Source of the DNA: Parachlorella kessleri
Lineage: Eukaryota > Chlorophyta > Trebouxiophyceae > Chlorellales > Chlorellaceae
DNA: 45,990 bases
Assembly (NCBI GenBank): GCA_001598975.1
Contig: BBXU01002273.1
Coordinates: 1 to 45,990 of the forward strand
Direction: 5' to 3'
Shown here: positions 1-12,052 of the stretch, piece after piece
How positions within the stretch are numbered: the first letter of the stretch is position 1
Layout of the letters: each line of letters opens with the position of its first letter
Position numbers and translations under genes: made by a program
The notes under the pieces: generated by a model
The model's input: only the letters and a program-made list of their open reading frames with translations
Told to the model about the DNA's origin: nothing
Databases searched by the model: none

Positions 1-500
1 CCCCCCTTCGACTAAGGGGTTCCCAGCTTGAAAAAAGGTGTGCCCTTACAGCGTCCGTTCGTGCACCCCGCACACAGTTGCTGTGCATGGATAGCAGCTT
101 GACATACGGCTTGCCAACTGGCCGCCAAAGCCAGGAGTATACTCCGCTTTCCAACAAGTCACGGCAGTACGGTAACAAAAGAAATACCCCATGTAATTTT
201 TTTAGGAGATGGCTGGCACGACAAGGGCCAGAGCAGTCACTACAGCAGCCACTGCTCTCTCCATGCCACACTAAGACATAGCAACCCCTCTTTGCGTGGG
301 AGGCCCGGCCCTTTGTTCTAGCTGTCTTCCAAGCGACGGCCTAGCCAGGCTGGTGGCAAAGAGCGCCGACACACAAGCCTTGGCAGAAGCTGTGCTACCG
401 CGATGCTTAGCTAAGGCCGCAGTCATCACTTCATGGGTAGAAACCTTCTGACATACCACCGGCTGGCTTCAAGCGGTACAGCACCATCTTCTGATCCTGC
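1..500 (-). other. Upstream-flank remnant of a DUF1517-type repeat unit
   Basis: No gene seen. Short blocks here resemble the DNA found upstream of the array genes: a segment with ACAGCG, a CAC-rich stretch and GCTTGACA (around 50-105) matches 18868-18950, and an AGAGCGCC...GCTGTGCT segment (around 360-395) matches 24723-24760. The array genes point left, so this flank would belong to another copy lying beyond position 1. This is inference from short matches read by eye. Confidence 0.35.
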
Positions 501-1613
501 ATAGAGTACTTTATCGCTCGACATGGAAGGGCATTACTGCACAGGGTGGCACGACAGTCCACGAAATGGCCTCAGACAAGTACTACTCACCTCCCAAGCA
601 TGCTGTCTATTAAGTCTGGTCGGTGGTGTTCACGTCGCCTCAACAGAAGTTGCACAGAAATGCAGTGAACAGAGGTGGAACAGAATTTGTTCACAGACAC
701 TCAGCCCACAGTTGGCGTTGACATGCCTCAGGCCCTGCTGTCTAAGGATAAGGCAGCGATCCGACCTTGCGCCCACCTTGAGTGCGCCTCTGGAACTGGA
801 TGAAGTGCGATTCTCACATGTTTGCTTTCAGTTGTAGCTGAGATCCCGGATCTCAGCCCAGTGTTGCCTGCAAGTTGGCACAAATACACCCTTGACTGTC
901 CAAGGCCAAGGCATAGAGCAGCAGGCGTGCCTTGCTACTAGACCAATCACTCCTTCAAGCTTTAACAAAACACCTTACAGCCTCTTGACACTACATGCAC
1001 AGTGCCAACCTCAATGTCACAGCAGAAGTCCACCTCCCACAGGCAGCTGCACACAATCTGCTTCGGCGCTATCGCACTGCACGACCAGAGCATGTAGGAT
1101 GCAGCCATGACTGAACGTGGGTGAGAGCTGCTCTCACTACTATGCGCCCTTGACCGCTGTTTGCCCATCGATGTTGATCCGTAAGAGTTGGTTGTCGCGT
1201 GCTTCACCACAATGAAAAAGAATACCTCGTTCAGAGGCGACCACATGACGACCAAACTATTTGTCGATGCTGGGCAGGCAATAACAATGCAAGCGGAGAA
1301 GAGGCAGGGGTGAACATTGCACTCTGGGGTTGATGAGTTATGACCAAACAGGTCTCTCTACCCCACCCAAGAGTCACCCAGTCGCAGCAGCAGGCCAGCA
1401 GGACACCCAGAATACTGCGCAGAGGAAACTGCTGCGGTTCAAGAACTGCAGGAAGGGCATGGGTGGCCCTACTGACCATGCAAAAGAACCGACTTGGCGG
1501 CTTGGCAACCAAGCATGCCCAGGTACCAATGTCACACCTGGGTGCTTCCTGCGCACTGTACGACAACTTTGCGGTGAAGCTCTTCACATGCATGGCGTTC
1601 CAGCTGCACCCAC
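501..1613. other. No gene recognised; part of a duplicated segment
   Basis: Open frames here are short and have no recognisable domain. From about 1380 rightwards the sequence matches 14750-14990: it shares a GCAGGCCAG-AGGACACC block and a CATGCCCAGGTAC...GTCACACCT block. It is therefore the left end of the unit that also carries the UPF3-like exon. Confidence 0.4.
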
Positions 1614-1765
1614 CTCTGCTTGCCCTCCACGGATTGAAAGTTTGCCACGTCCACCCAGCTGGCAACAACGCTGCGGAAGCCATCAGCTGTAAGCCCGGGC
1701 GGCAAGTGGCGGACCACCACCTTGGCTCGCAGGTCGCCAGTGGGGGCTGGGCTGGTTGCCACCAT
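1614..1765 (-). CDS. UPF3-like N-terminal exon (orphan, partial)
   Basis: This is a single 50-codon exon starting at an ATG preceded by an acceptor-like GCAG and ending at a donor (AGAG|GTGGGT) in phase 2. The peptide contains AKVVVRHLPPGLTADGF followed about 20 residues later by GKQR. That resembles the start of the Smg4/UPF3 domain, where plant proteins have KVVVRHLPP then a W/F-containing stretch and a GK motif. UPF3 is a nonsense-mediated-decay factor. The following exons, which should carry YSRAY-like residues, were not found on the left side, so this is probably a fragment of a gene or a pseudogene. The unit is repeated at 14.7-15.7 kb. Identification rests on motif memory, not a search. 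Confidence 0.5.
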
Positions 1766-2624
1766 GCCTGCGTAGCAACAGACGCCCATGACGTCAGATC
1801 ATTGTGGTGGCACATCACTTTGTTGCACGAATACCCCAGGACCGGCCGTGGGGCAAACTTACGGCTGCCCTTGGAAGGTATCCCAGGGCTGGATGAGCAG
1901 CCTACTGATCTACTGCTTGGCTGCTGACTATGCTATTATGAAAGACAGTCCCTGCGCTCAGCCCCCTTCTCGCAGTGCGACACTCGAGCATGGCCCGTGC
2001 GTTGCATTATTTGTCAGCGATAGCCCTTGTGCTTGGCATTACCCAAATGGCTTGCCGCTAGCCAACCATGTGGCCAAGTCCCCTTGCCCTGCTTGGCCTG
2101 CTGCGATGCTGTGCAGGGCGCCAAAGTAAGGGAGAAATATTGCTTTGCTCTACCTGAAGTGCGTCATGTAAGGGTCAGTCCTGGTCCTGAAGGTCACGAC
2201 CATATCTACATATGATCTCCCCCCTTACCACCCACCCTCCCCACCCCCACCCCTGGTTCTAGCCCAAGTCAACAGCACGGCTACTTGTCAGGTATTTTGG
2301 TATCCTTCAGCGGTACAGGTATTATGGCATTGTGTTAGCCTTTCAACTAAATGCAACAAACCTTTATACTAGGCACCAGTCTACACGTCCTGTCCTACTG
2401 CCTGCACCAGGTTTTCGCTGTCATGTCTTCCAACCCCAGACCTCTCCGTGCGCTCTATGAGCAGCCAGGGGTTGCAAAGCTAAGTCATCCCGCCTGCCTT
2501 GATACCAGGTACAACCCACACGTGCTAAAGCATGCCAACTCTCCTTACTAAGCGGCATAGCCGCCCTCTACTGCGGCGTCATCCTCTCCAGGCCTGCTGT
2601 TGGCCATGGAGACGATGCAGTCAG
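1766..2624. other. Intergenic, repeated segment
   Basis: No gene supported. A block GCTTGGCCTGCTGCGA...GCAGGGCGCC at about 2090-2130 recurs at about 7785-7820 and 15545-15575. A C-rich stretch with CCCACCC runs at 2220-2255. The remainder is the 3' flank of the first DUF1517 gene. Confidence 0.4.
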
Positions 2625-4902
2625 CTAGCTTCGGAATGTCTTCATCATCGTATAGTCTCGTGCCAAATCATCAGAAGTGTACCTGGTGTCCTTGTCCACT
2701 GGCGTCCACAGCACCTGGGACTCAAAGGTAGCATGAAGTATAGATTTGTACACCGGTCTACCCGCATGCGCGCATGAGGACACACAAGCCAGGATTGATA
2801 AACTGATCTGCTTGTAACTGGTGTCACTGCCTGGGGACGCAGGTGCTGATCACACCTCAGTGACAATGGCTTTCCCACATTGGGTTTCAGGAGTCTGCCG
2901 GGAGGCCGCAAGTGGCACTCCAGTAGACGTGCAGGCAGCAGCCACAAGCTGTCCAACAGGTTGTATGGTACGCACCTGGCAGGAAATAAGGCTATCTTTA
3001 TTGACAAGCGGCAGTCTCCTCAGCATGTCAACTATGCTTTGGGCTGTGGTCTGCTCAGGAACTGGTTCCATGCCCTTGGCTGTCACCAGAAGGGTCACCA
3101 CTGTCAGCTGCTGTTGGCCCTCCATGGCTGTGTCCCTGCAGAAGCTACAAAGACAGTGCTTAGGGGAGAATGATGAGCAGCACACCGCTCATCAGCAATT
3201 GCGGATGCCGAGCATGCATGAGCACTTGGAAAGGCAGATCACGACACCAGATATTGTCCTGCGTGCTATGTAGCGGGACCGTGCAGCATATACCGCGACG
3301 TCGTGCTCAGGCACCTGCCCAGACTCGATGGCGCTTTCCTTTGCTCCAGGCATGCGCTGGAGTACCGTAGTGTGATGCGCTCCTGAATGCAGGATCAATT
3401 GTCTTTGGCATGCGGTACAACGTAGGCTGCACTAGGTATGCAATCCAGTCGTGCAAGACTTGGATCCTAGTCTTGCTCCGGAGCACACCATGAGCAGACT
3501 CAGTGCACTGTTACATGGCTTCACACTGTATCTTTGGAACCCGTCACCCTACCCTGGAGCACCAATACTTGTAGAGGAAATCTGCGGTGTGGACCCAGCT
3601 GCCAACTATGGGATGGGTGCCTTCAAGGTATCCGTGCACGATTGAGGCACGGTTGCTAATCAGGAGGTCCGTTGTATCTGCAGAGACAGCATGCAGCACC
3701 ATGCTTCATGCTAGAACCAACAGTGACTGCTGCTGCTATGTGCAGCATTGCCATTGAGAACAACACTCTGTGGCAATTTCAGAGGGTGTTGGCAGGCCTC
3801 AGGATACTGTCACTGACTGGTGCTCAATACGTACCTTCCAGGATGACGTGCTGGGGGTCAGGCTCAGAAATGTAGGCGCTGGTAACTATCTTCAGCAACT
3901 GCTGCTGCAGGTGCCGCTGAGGATCCAATACAGCCAACTGCACCATGGCCACCGTTGCTCCATGGGACTGAGTGATGTACTTGTACAAAGGGGGTACTGA
4001 GTGCTTCAGAACCCAGTTAAGGAAGAAGTCATATGACAGCACGCATCCATAAAACTTCAACGCGGGGATGGCATATATGAGGAGGGCCGCGAGCACAACC
4101 AAGCTTTCCCCTGCGCCAAAAGCATAGATAGCATGTTTATAGCACTGCTTGTTTGCCAAGTGTGCATCACACGGGTGGGCACCCTGTAAGGGTCAGTACT
4201 GGGCATGGTGGTGTCCATTGTTAACACCCACCGAGAGCTGTATAGTGACGGCACGCGCTATGGGCTGGCAAGCTGGACATTCTTGCCAAGGTTTCTTAGC
4301 AGATGCATATGACTTCCCAGTCCACCTACTTACACGGTTGGGACACTCTTTGCTCCCACCACGATACCAGTGCACCAGCAGCGACCTGCGAGGTAGTGAC
4401 AAGAGAACTGCTTCCACGTGGGAAGAAGCACCAACCATGGCTTGAACGTCAAGAAAACCTGCACATGCGTGGGGCTAGCACAGCTTGCATGGATCCCATA
4501 AACACTACTGCGCACCACAGTGCAGTAGGTCACAGCCGCAAGGGCAGCCGTCGCCAGCACCCTTTGGAGGAGGGCGCCCCAGTGAACACCATGGCCCACT
4601 GGGTTGGGGCCATGCCCTTCGCTGCGATGGCCTGATGCTTGCTCCTCCCCATGCCTATCCAAGTCGTCAGCCGCTGCTGACGCCATGCGGCACATGCGTT
4701 TAAGAAAGGTAACTTTGAATCGGGCCGCCCTGCCAGAAATGCCGGCCACTGGCAAGCTATTTACAAAGCGGGGCCTTGCTGCATGAGGCATTGATGTACA
4801 GCACTCTGGCGGTGAGCGTCGCAAGGTTGAAAGAATAACCGGCCGTCGGAGAAAAGTAACCTTGCCACCCAATCTGAGTGCGCAACAGCCACAGTCAGCC
4901 AT
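2625..4902 (-). CDS. DUF1517-family plastid membrane protein, copy A
   Basis: Six exons (minus strand order): 4902-4509, 4110-3835, 3677-3553, 3382-3315, 3135-2976, 2714-2625; total 1113 nt, 370 residues. The exon 1 donor is the least certain boundary. Residues 1-75 are rich in Arg, Ser and Ala with almost no acid, like an algal plastid transit peptide, and a hydrophobic stretch follows near 108-130. Exon 2 opens with a membrane segment (LVVLAALLIYAI), then VAMVQLAVLDPQRHLQQQL, matching the early DUF1517 helix. Exon 5 has LTVVTLLVTAKGMEPVP and exon 6 VLWTPVDKDT then a DY motif, the terminal DUF1517 signature. The family occurs in cyanobacteria and plastid-bearing eukaryotes and has no settled biochemical role. 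No disabling change seen. Confidence 0.78.
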
Positions 4903-5384
4903 GAAGCTTGTGATGTGTGCCTTCCAAGGTTGAAGATGTTTGGTCCGCTGCAGCAGTCGTCCGCCTCTTAGATCATGTACATTGGGTGTATCAATTTGTA
5001 TTGAACCGGATTTGTGGGACTGTCCAGGCTGTCGGAGGCCTCCTTGTGATCACTTACGTGGCTATTCATCATGATCACCTCATTCAATAATGAACACGCG
5101 CAAGCGCGGTAGAGACTTGCTGGGACTTTCTCGAGGGGGACGTGTCAGGCCTGCAAATCTACTCTGACATCCAGTGCACTGCGTTTTGTTCAAGATAGAA
5201 CAACAAGCCTGGAAGACACTAACACTCTTGCAGCGTCAAGGCTGCCCCACCCTTGCAGCGGTTGGCCCCACCTTACCCCACCACCCACACGCACTCAACC
5301 CCGCCAACTATGCATAATAAGCAGCATAGTCGCTCTCTAGTAAGTCATTCCTCTCCCGACCTTCTGTTGTTCACGAAAAGATGA
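4903..5384. other. Spacer between copies A and B, with upstream region of A
   Basis: Contains the presumed promoter of copy A, including the CGCGCAAGCGCG motif, and the 3' flank of copy B. A C-rich run with CCACCCACAC lies near 5278-5300. No gene seen. Confidence 0.5.
5097..5108. promoter_or_regulatory. GCGC-GCAA-GCGC inverted motif upstream of copy A
   Basis: CGCGCAAGCGCG lies 195 bp upstream of the copy A ATG. It can fold as a short GC stem around CAAG or GCAA. The same motif is found at a similar distance upstream of copies D and F, and in weaker form upstream of C and E. A role as promoter element is inferred only from this recurrence. Confidence 0.4.
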
Positions 5385-7685
5385 TTAAGCCCTAGCTTGT
5401 ATTGCCTTCATCCTGGGATAGTCTAGTGCCAAATCCTTAGAAGTATAGCTGGTGTCTTTATCCACTGGCGTCCACAGCACCTGAGACACAAGGAAACATG
5501 TTGAATACACATTGTATACACTTGGTCAACGGTTCTACCGCACGCAGGCATAGATGCCAGAACGCTGAGGAGCGCTGCAGTGATCACGCATGTAATAGCA
5601 CTTGTCACTGCTAGGAACCTACTTGGGTGCTGGACGCACACTGAATGACAATGAATTGCATACAAGAGGTTGCAACAGTTGTAGACGAGGGCAGCTTCAA
5701 AGTGGAGGAGGCAGCAGCTGGACGAGGAAGCAGCACCCACAAGCTGTCCATAAAGCTCAAGGATCCCTACCTGGCCAAACATTAGGCTCTTTCTACTGCC
5801 AGGCGGCAGTCTCCCCAGCACGTCCACCATGCTCGAGCCTGTAATCTGCTGGGGAAGTGGTTCCATGCCCCTTGCTGCCACCAGAAGGGTCACCACAGTT
5901 ACCTGCTGTTGGCCCTCCACAGCTCTGTAGCAAGAGCTGCAATGACAGCAAGCCAAGCGTAGCATGATCAGCAGCACGCCGCTCGTAGCAAGCATGTCAA
6001 ATTGACATAGTCAGTGCAGATCAGGACATCAGATTAGAGCCTGTACTGCTATTTGGGGCGGCATTGCCGGCCTGCACCGCCAAATCTTGGATTTTACCTG
6101 TCCAGACTCAATAGTGCCTTTTTGCGCTCCAAGCGTGCGCAGGAGTCCCGTAGTGTGGTGTGTTCCTTCAAGAAGTGTCCACCACCTTTTGGCATTCGGC
6201 ACAGATGAATCAGCACATAGGTAGCCAATCCCAGAGTGCAAGATCAAGAGCACACAAGGAGCAGGCTTAGCACACCACAGGTGAATTCAAAGTGTACCCC
6301 TGGCACCCATCAACCCACCCTGGAGCACCATTTGTTGAAGTACAACTCTGCGCTCCAGCTGTCAATTATGGGGTGGGTGCCTTCGAGGTACCCGGACACA
6401 ATATAGGCACGGTTGCTGAGGAGGAGGTCCGTTGTATCTGCAGGGGACGGCATGCAACACACCATGTTTCGTGCTGGAAGTAAGGGTGACTCCTGCACCA
6501 CATGCAGGAGAGCCGGCGAGCACAAGTACTCTGCATAACTGTTGGCAGGTCACACATGATATTGCTGCTGACTGGTGCTGCAACTGATACCTTCCAGGAT
6601 CTGGTGCTTGGCGTCAGGCTCAGAAATGTAAGCTCTGCTAACTATCTCCAGCAGCTGCCCCTGCAGAAGTCGCTGGGGATCTAGTACAGCCAGCTGCACC
6701 ATGGCCACCGTTGTTGCATGGGACTGGACGATGTGGTTGTAGAGAGGGGGTACAGCATGCTTCAAAATCCAGTTAGTAGACAGTTCGAGCAGACGTAGAT
6801 ACTCCTTCCAGTTGGGGAAGTATAGACGTATGGTACATATCAGGATCACGAGCACATTCAAGCTTTGTCTAATGGCGTACGCCCCTGCGCCAAACATTTA
6901 GGTATATTAGTATGTTTGCCAGTTGCACGTGACAAGGATGGACGGCCTGTAAAGCTCAGTGCTAAGCACGGTGCTGTCCAGTGGTAGCACACCCACAGAG
7001 AACCTGTCTAATGAAAGCATGTGGCCTGGGCTGGCAAGCTTCAGGTTCCTAGCTGTAGGTTGCCAAGTTTTAGTAACAAACGTAAACGACTTCCCAGCTG
7101 GCTAACTTACTCGCTGGGGGTATTGTTCGCGCCCACCACGCTAGCAGCCCACCAGTAGTAACCTGCCAGGCAGAAGGTGACAAGAGAGCTGCTTTACAAC
7201 TGATGCAGCACAAAGCATGGCAAGAACAAGAAAGTAATGGGGCTGGCACAGCTCCACCACAGCTGTGCATGCCTCCCATAAACACTGCTGCGCACCACGA
7301 TGCAGGAGGTTGCAGCTGCAAGGGCTGCCATTGCCAGCACCCTTTGGAAGAAGGGGCCCCAGTTGATATCAAGGCCGGCTGGGTTGGGGCCATGCACTTC
7401 GCTGCGATGGCGTGATGCTTGATCCTCCCCATGCCTATCCAAGTCGGCAGCAGCTGCTGATATCAGGCGGCACATGCGCTTGTAGAAGGTAACCTTGTAC
7501 CGGGCCGCCCTGCCAGAACTGCCGGCCACTGGCAAGCTCCCTTCTAGGCGGGGCAAGGTTGCTGCATGCTGAGGCAATGTACAGCACTTGGGCGGTGAGC
7601 GTCGCAAGGTTGAAGAGACTACCGGCCTTCGGAGAGGAGCAACCTTGCCACCCAACCTGGGTGCGTAACAGCTAGAAATAGTCAT
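5385..7685 (-). CDS. DUF1517-family plastid membrane protein, copy B
   Basis: Six exons: 7685-7286, 6884-6591, 6437-6319, 6165-6098, 5936-5771, 5480-5385; 1143 nt, 380 residues. The ATG at 7685 was chosen as the first in frame; the exon 1 donor (near 7286) is approximate. The N-terminus has LGGKV, LRRP and STLRRSP, shared with copies A, C, D, as expected of a transit peptide under relaxed constraint. Exon 2 has a membrane segment followed by VAMVQLAVLDPQRLLQGQL. Exon 3 has SNRAYIVSGYLEGTHP. Exon 5 has QVTVVTLLVAARGMEPLPQQ. Exon 6 has VLWTPVDKDTSYTSKDLALD followed by YPRMK, the clearest DUF1517 ending in the array. Intron phases equal those of the other copies. No disabling change seen. Confidence 0.78.
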
Positions 7686-8484
7686 TGTCACAAGAAGCAG
7701 CCAAGGTCGAAAAATTATGGTGTCTGCAGCACCATTACCTTTGAGACAAGATCAATATTGGACCTCTCGGGCTGGCCATGACCCTGCTTGGCCTGCTGCG
7801 ACACCGTGCGCAGGGCGCCTGGGCGCCCACAGCTGGGAGAGAAATATTGCTTCATTGAGGGTGGCTGGTCGTGCGAACATCTTTGAAGCCGAACTGTAGT
7901 GACAGCGGCGATGCAGTTATGCTCTGGGGCTTGCCTGAGTGCTGGTCCAGCAGTTCTCTCCCCAACTGCTTTGCCATGATCTTTGCTCGTCCTGAAGTTC
8001 GTCATGGAAGGCATGTTCTCAAGTATACGACTATGTACAAGCTCATCCGCTCCCCAGGCCTGGCTGTATCCCAGCCCAGAATCCCAGCTGGTTGTTGTGT
8101 GCTTTGACACTCTTCAGAAATCGATTCAACTTAATAGCTTTGCAATCCTCCTAAACAAGCTGCAACAACCTTGTATGCTAGGCAGCCATCTAATCCCACC
8201 CACTGCCTTCTTCACAGCCAGTGGGAAGGCATGCGCCGACAACTCCCCGACAGCCCCCATCGCGATGATATCACATGTTGCTTTTTCCTCTTCGTCAAAA
8301 ACCCATCTTCTTGCTTCATGCTTCCCTAACTTTCGTTGCATACATATGTTCACTCAGTATCCATGGCATGCAAATCTTAGGCAACCAGCGTGCCATTCCA
8401 CCCAAATGTAGCTCCTCCTGACCCACGTGGACCACCCACACACAACCAAGCCTGCCAACTCTGCTCTCCAGCAGCATAGCCACC
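7686..8484. other. Spacer between copies B and C
   Basis: No gene supported. The TTGGCCTGCTGCGA...GCAGGGCGCC block at about 7785-7820 is shared with 2090-2130 and 15545-15575. I did not find the GCGC-GCAA-GCGC motif upstream of copy B, unlike the other copies. An open frame at 7715-8110 on the minus strand has no recognisable domain. Confidence 0.4.
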
Positions 8485-10747
8485 TTAATCAGTAAGCATC
8501 TCCTCTCCCGGACGTCTGTGGGTGATGAAGACACCTGAGCCCCGGCTTCGTATTGCCTTCATCCGAGGATAGTCTTCCGCCAAATCTTCAAAGGTATAGC
8601 TGGTGTCCTTGTCCACTGGGGCCCACAGCACCTGAGGCACAGAGGTAGCATTTGGTTGTCCTCAAACATCTTGGCTACCCGCACGTGCACGCGGGCACAG
8701 AAGCCAGGGACGATAAGGAGATTTGCATTCAGTGGTGCCACTGAGCGTCGGCTCACGTGCTTGACGGACCATGAGTGACAGTGCTGCAGAGAACTCGGCA
8801 ACTGGAGGTGCAGGCAGCACACACAAACTCTCAGGTACGCACCTGGCAAGAAATTAGGCTGTCACTCCGGATTGATGGCAGATTTTCCAACGCATCGACT
8901 ATGCCCGAGCCTGTTATGTGTTCGGGAGCTGGTCCCACGCCCCTGGCTGCCACCAGGAGGGTGACCACAGTTAGCTGCTGTTGGCCCTCCATGCTGTTGG
9001 CCCTACGTAGCAGGGATGGCAGGGATAGAAAGCTAAGCGGTGCATGATCAGCAGCACGCTGCTTGTTAATAGTAAGCGCGCATGTGCAGTTGAGGGAGGC
9101 AGGTCAGTACGTAAGACTTGATCTAGCGTTGCTATATACAACGGCAGTGCAGCGTGTGCCACTACTTCGTGCTCAGTCACCTGTCCAGACTCGATAGCGC
9201 CTTCCTTTGCTCCAGACGTGAACGAGAATGCCAAATGATGGTACGTTCCTAAAACAGTTGCAAATACTCTTTGGTATGCGGGGCAGGTCAAGCAACACAT
9301 AAGTAGTCAATGCAGCATAGCAACTCCAGGAGCGCACCATGAGACCTGGTACACCGCTAACTGCTGGCACAACGTTCCCCAGGCCCCCATCAACCCACTC
9401 TGGAGCACCAATCACTGAAGACAAACTCTGTGCTCCAGGTGTCAACAATTTGGTGGGTGCCTTCAAGGTTTCCATATACAATAGAAGCACCGTTGCTAAG
9501 GAGGAGGTTCGTTGTTTCTGCAGGGGCAGCATGCAACATTCCATGCTTGGGATGCAACCAAGGGTGACTGCTGGAGCTAGACGCAGGAGACAGCCACCAA
9601 GCACAAACACACCATGCAGCAAGTGCAAGGCTTTTGACAGGTCACATGAAGGTGCTGCTGGCTGGTGCTGCAAAAAATACCTCGGAAAAGGACTTGCTGG
9701 GCGTCATTGTCAGATTTGTATGCTTTGGTAACTGTCTCCAGCAACTGCTGCTGCAGGCGCCGCTGGGGGTCTAATGCAGCCAGTTGCACCATGGCCACCG
9801 TCATTCCATAGGTTCGAGCAATGTGCTTGTACAGAGGGGGCACTAAATGCTTTACAACCGACTCAAATAAGACCTCGTGCATGCGAAGCTGCTCCTTCCA
9901 TATGGTGAAGGTACACAGCAGGGCCTGAGCAATAGCAAGGACGCCCCACCCTGCGCCAAGTAAACTAGCTAGGTCAGCATGTCCTGCCAGCCTTGCGTCA
10001 CAGTGATGGGTGCCCTGTAACTCTGTACTTGGCACAGTGCTCAGTGCTGCCCACTTTAGCACCCACATTGACCATGTCTATGGAAAGCATTTGCAGTGGG
10101 CTGGCTAGCTGTCGGTTCTTGCCAGGGTTTAAAATCCAACACATATGACTTCCCAGTCCACCAACATACCGGCTGGGCTTCGTGTCCGTGTGCACCACAT
10201 CACCAGCACCGGAGCAGCCTGCTAAGCAGAAGGTGACAAGGTAACAGAGTTTACGAGGGACAAAGTATCATGCATGGCAACAACACTGGCCTCGACAGGT
10301 AGCTGGAGCTCGCACAGGTTCATGAAGTTTGTGTGCCTGCGTTCCATAGCCCCTGCCGTGCAACACAGTGTAGTAGCCTACCGCCATGACTAGTAGCCGA
10401 AGGAGGGCGCTGCGACGAATATCGTTGCTTGCTGGGTTGGGCCACTGCTCGTGGCCAGGGTGTGATGCTTGCTCCTCCCCATGGCTTTCCAAGTCGCCAG
10501 CCATGGCTGGTGCGGTTCGGCAGGTGGGCCTGTCACTGGTAACCTTAAACCGGGCTGCCCTGCAGCCGCTGGTGGAAACGCCGGTGAAGCTCCCAACTAA
10601 CGGCGGCCTTGCTACACGAGTCGCTGGTGTGCTGCACTTGAGAGTGGAGCGTCGCAAGGTTGCAAAATACAACGGCCTTCGGAGATAAGCAACCTTGCCA
10701 CGCAACCTTGGGCCCCAGCAGCTACACCCAGCCATTGAGCTTGTCAT
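8485..10747 (-). CDS. DUF1517-family plastid membrane protein, copy C
   Basis: Six exons: 10747 to about 10357, 9950-9681, 9517-9399, 9248-9181, 9002-8843, 8631-8485; 1155 nt, 384 residues. At the position used for the exon 1 donor in copies A and D this copy has GGCAGG, so either a GC donor or a different site is used. Exon 2 has WGVLAIAQALL (membrane) then VAMVQLAALDPQRRLQQQLL. Exon 5 has LTVVTLLVAARGVGPAPE. Exon 6 has VLWAPVDKDTSYTFEDLAED plus an 18-residue tail after the YPRMK motif (ending near EEMLTD) that A and B lack. No frameshift or internal stop in the model apart from the donor doubt. Confidence 0.72.
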
Positions 10748-10917
10748 GTGTGCTATCCAGTTGCAAGGTTACAGAAATGTTTGGTTGCTGCAAGTACAGC
10801 ACCAGTCCCCTTTGACATGAAGCTCCTTGAACCTCTCTGTGTCTCTCGGACCGTCCAAGACCTGTAGCGACTGAAGATCTGTATCAGAAACAGCAAGGCA
10901 AAGCATTCGAATCACCC

Positions 10918-10932
10918 GAGGCGCGCAGGCGC
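10918..10932. promoter_or_regulatory. Degenerate GCGC inverted motif upstream of copy C
   Basis: GAGGCGCGCAGGCGC lies about 171 bp upstream of the copy C ATG, at the place where other copies carry GCGCGCAAGCGCG. It is followed, as in copy A, by a TGCTGGGAC block about 45 bp further out (the equivalent in copy D is GCTGGGACG). Inferred promoter element. Confidence 0.3.
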
Positions 10933-11936
10933 TAGAGATCTGCTGGGCTCGCAACCCCCCTCAGTCAGAGATCTGCTGGGACCTCCTGAGGGGAACGCTT
11001 CAGGTCGGCACCCTGCCGGGGTTAGTGGACTGCGGTTACGGTGGGCCAAGAAGCCTGGAGACCGGTAACACCCTTCCAGCGAGAATGCTGCTCATCCTAG
11101 CAGCAGCAACCTACTCATTTGCCAGAGTTCAAGGTCGTAATGAAAAGAGACCTTGAAGAAACGCAAGCTAGGGGGCCGAACTTGCGCTGAAGATATGGCT
11201 GGCACTTAGCTTCCCTTTCCTCCACAACACAACTTGACATGTCTTGCCCAGAGGCTTCTTTCACTGCTTTGCCGCTTGTGCGTAAAAAATATGCTGTGTG
11301 CAAAGCCTCTGCCAGAAGCTGCGCCACTCTACCGCATCTCAAGCTGCCCATCCTCATCGCACCACGCGTATTGAGCTACCAGCTTGTTGAACAGCTTGGA
11401 CCTAGTGCATCTCGTGGCCAAGCTGAGCTGCATTTGCATGTGAAGGGCTTCTTGAGGCACTGCTGAAGCTGACAGGTTTCTCTAGGGTCAGAGCCAACGC
11501 ATGTGACACGGCAGCCTCTTACAGTGCACCCCGGTGCATCTGGCCAGGCTGATCAATCTTTTGGCCCCTCAAGCATTTACTACAGTCCTGTGCTCCAAAG
11601 CCTCTGCTGGACCTCCAACACAAAAACCAGGATGACATACTGCATGTAGCGCCAAAGTTGTAGCGGACGGGTCAGTGCTCCGGGTTATGAACAAAAGTTG
11701 CCCTTAACACCCCAAGATCATCAGTTATGCGTTCCAGGCACAGTGTGGTTTGCAAACACTCGGCGCCTACAGTTTGTTGTGCAGCTCCTCTCAATGCCTT
11801 GACTCCACGGCAACCAGGCCCACTTGCCATCGATAGGGTGTGCTTCACATAGTCCAGTACTCGCGCTAACGTCGTATGGTGGCCATCAACCATTTTCTTC
11901 TAGTCACCTGTTAGGTGCGCAATCACCTTTATCGGC

Positions 11937-12052
11937 CAGCTGCTGCGGCGGGTATAGCCACTGCCATTTGCCGCTGCTGCAGCAGGCGCGGCAGAGGGTG
12001 GCAGGCTGCTGCGGCAGGTATGACCACTGCCGCTTACCGCTGTTGCAGCAGG
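11937..12052. repeat. 66-bp tandem duplication, Gln/Ala-codon rich
   Basis: Two imperfect copies of a block beginning CAGCTGCTGCGGC or CAGGCTGCTGCGGC and ending GCAGCAGG are offset by exactly 66 bp (TGCTGCGGC at 11941 and 12007). The period is a multiple of three, so an open frame would stay open through it, but neither strand shows a recognisable protein. Confidence 0.6.

Noticed and set aside
1231..1927. Long overlapping open frames of 195 codons on both strands
   Set aside because: Both have low-complexity composition and run across the UPF3-like exon in other frames or through its donor site; neither shows a conserved motif.
4111..4159. Extending DUF1517 exon 2 leftwards to the ATG in copy A
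   Set aside because: The equivalent frame has stops in copies B and E, and a GCGCAG acceptor is conserved in all six copies.
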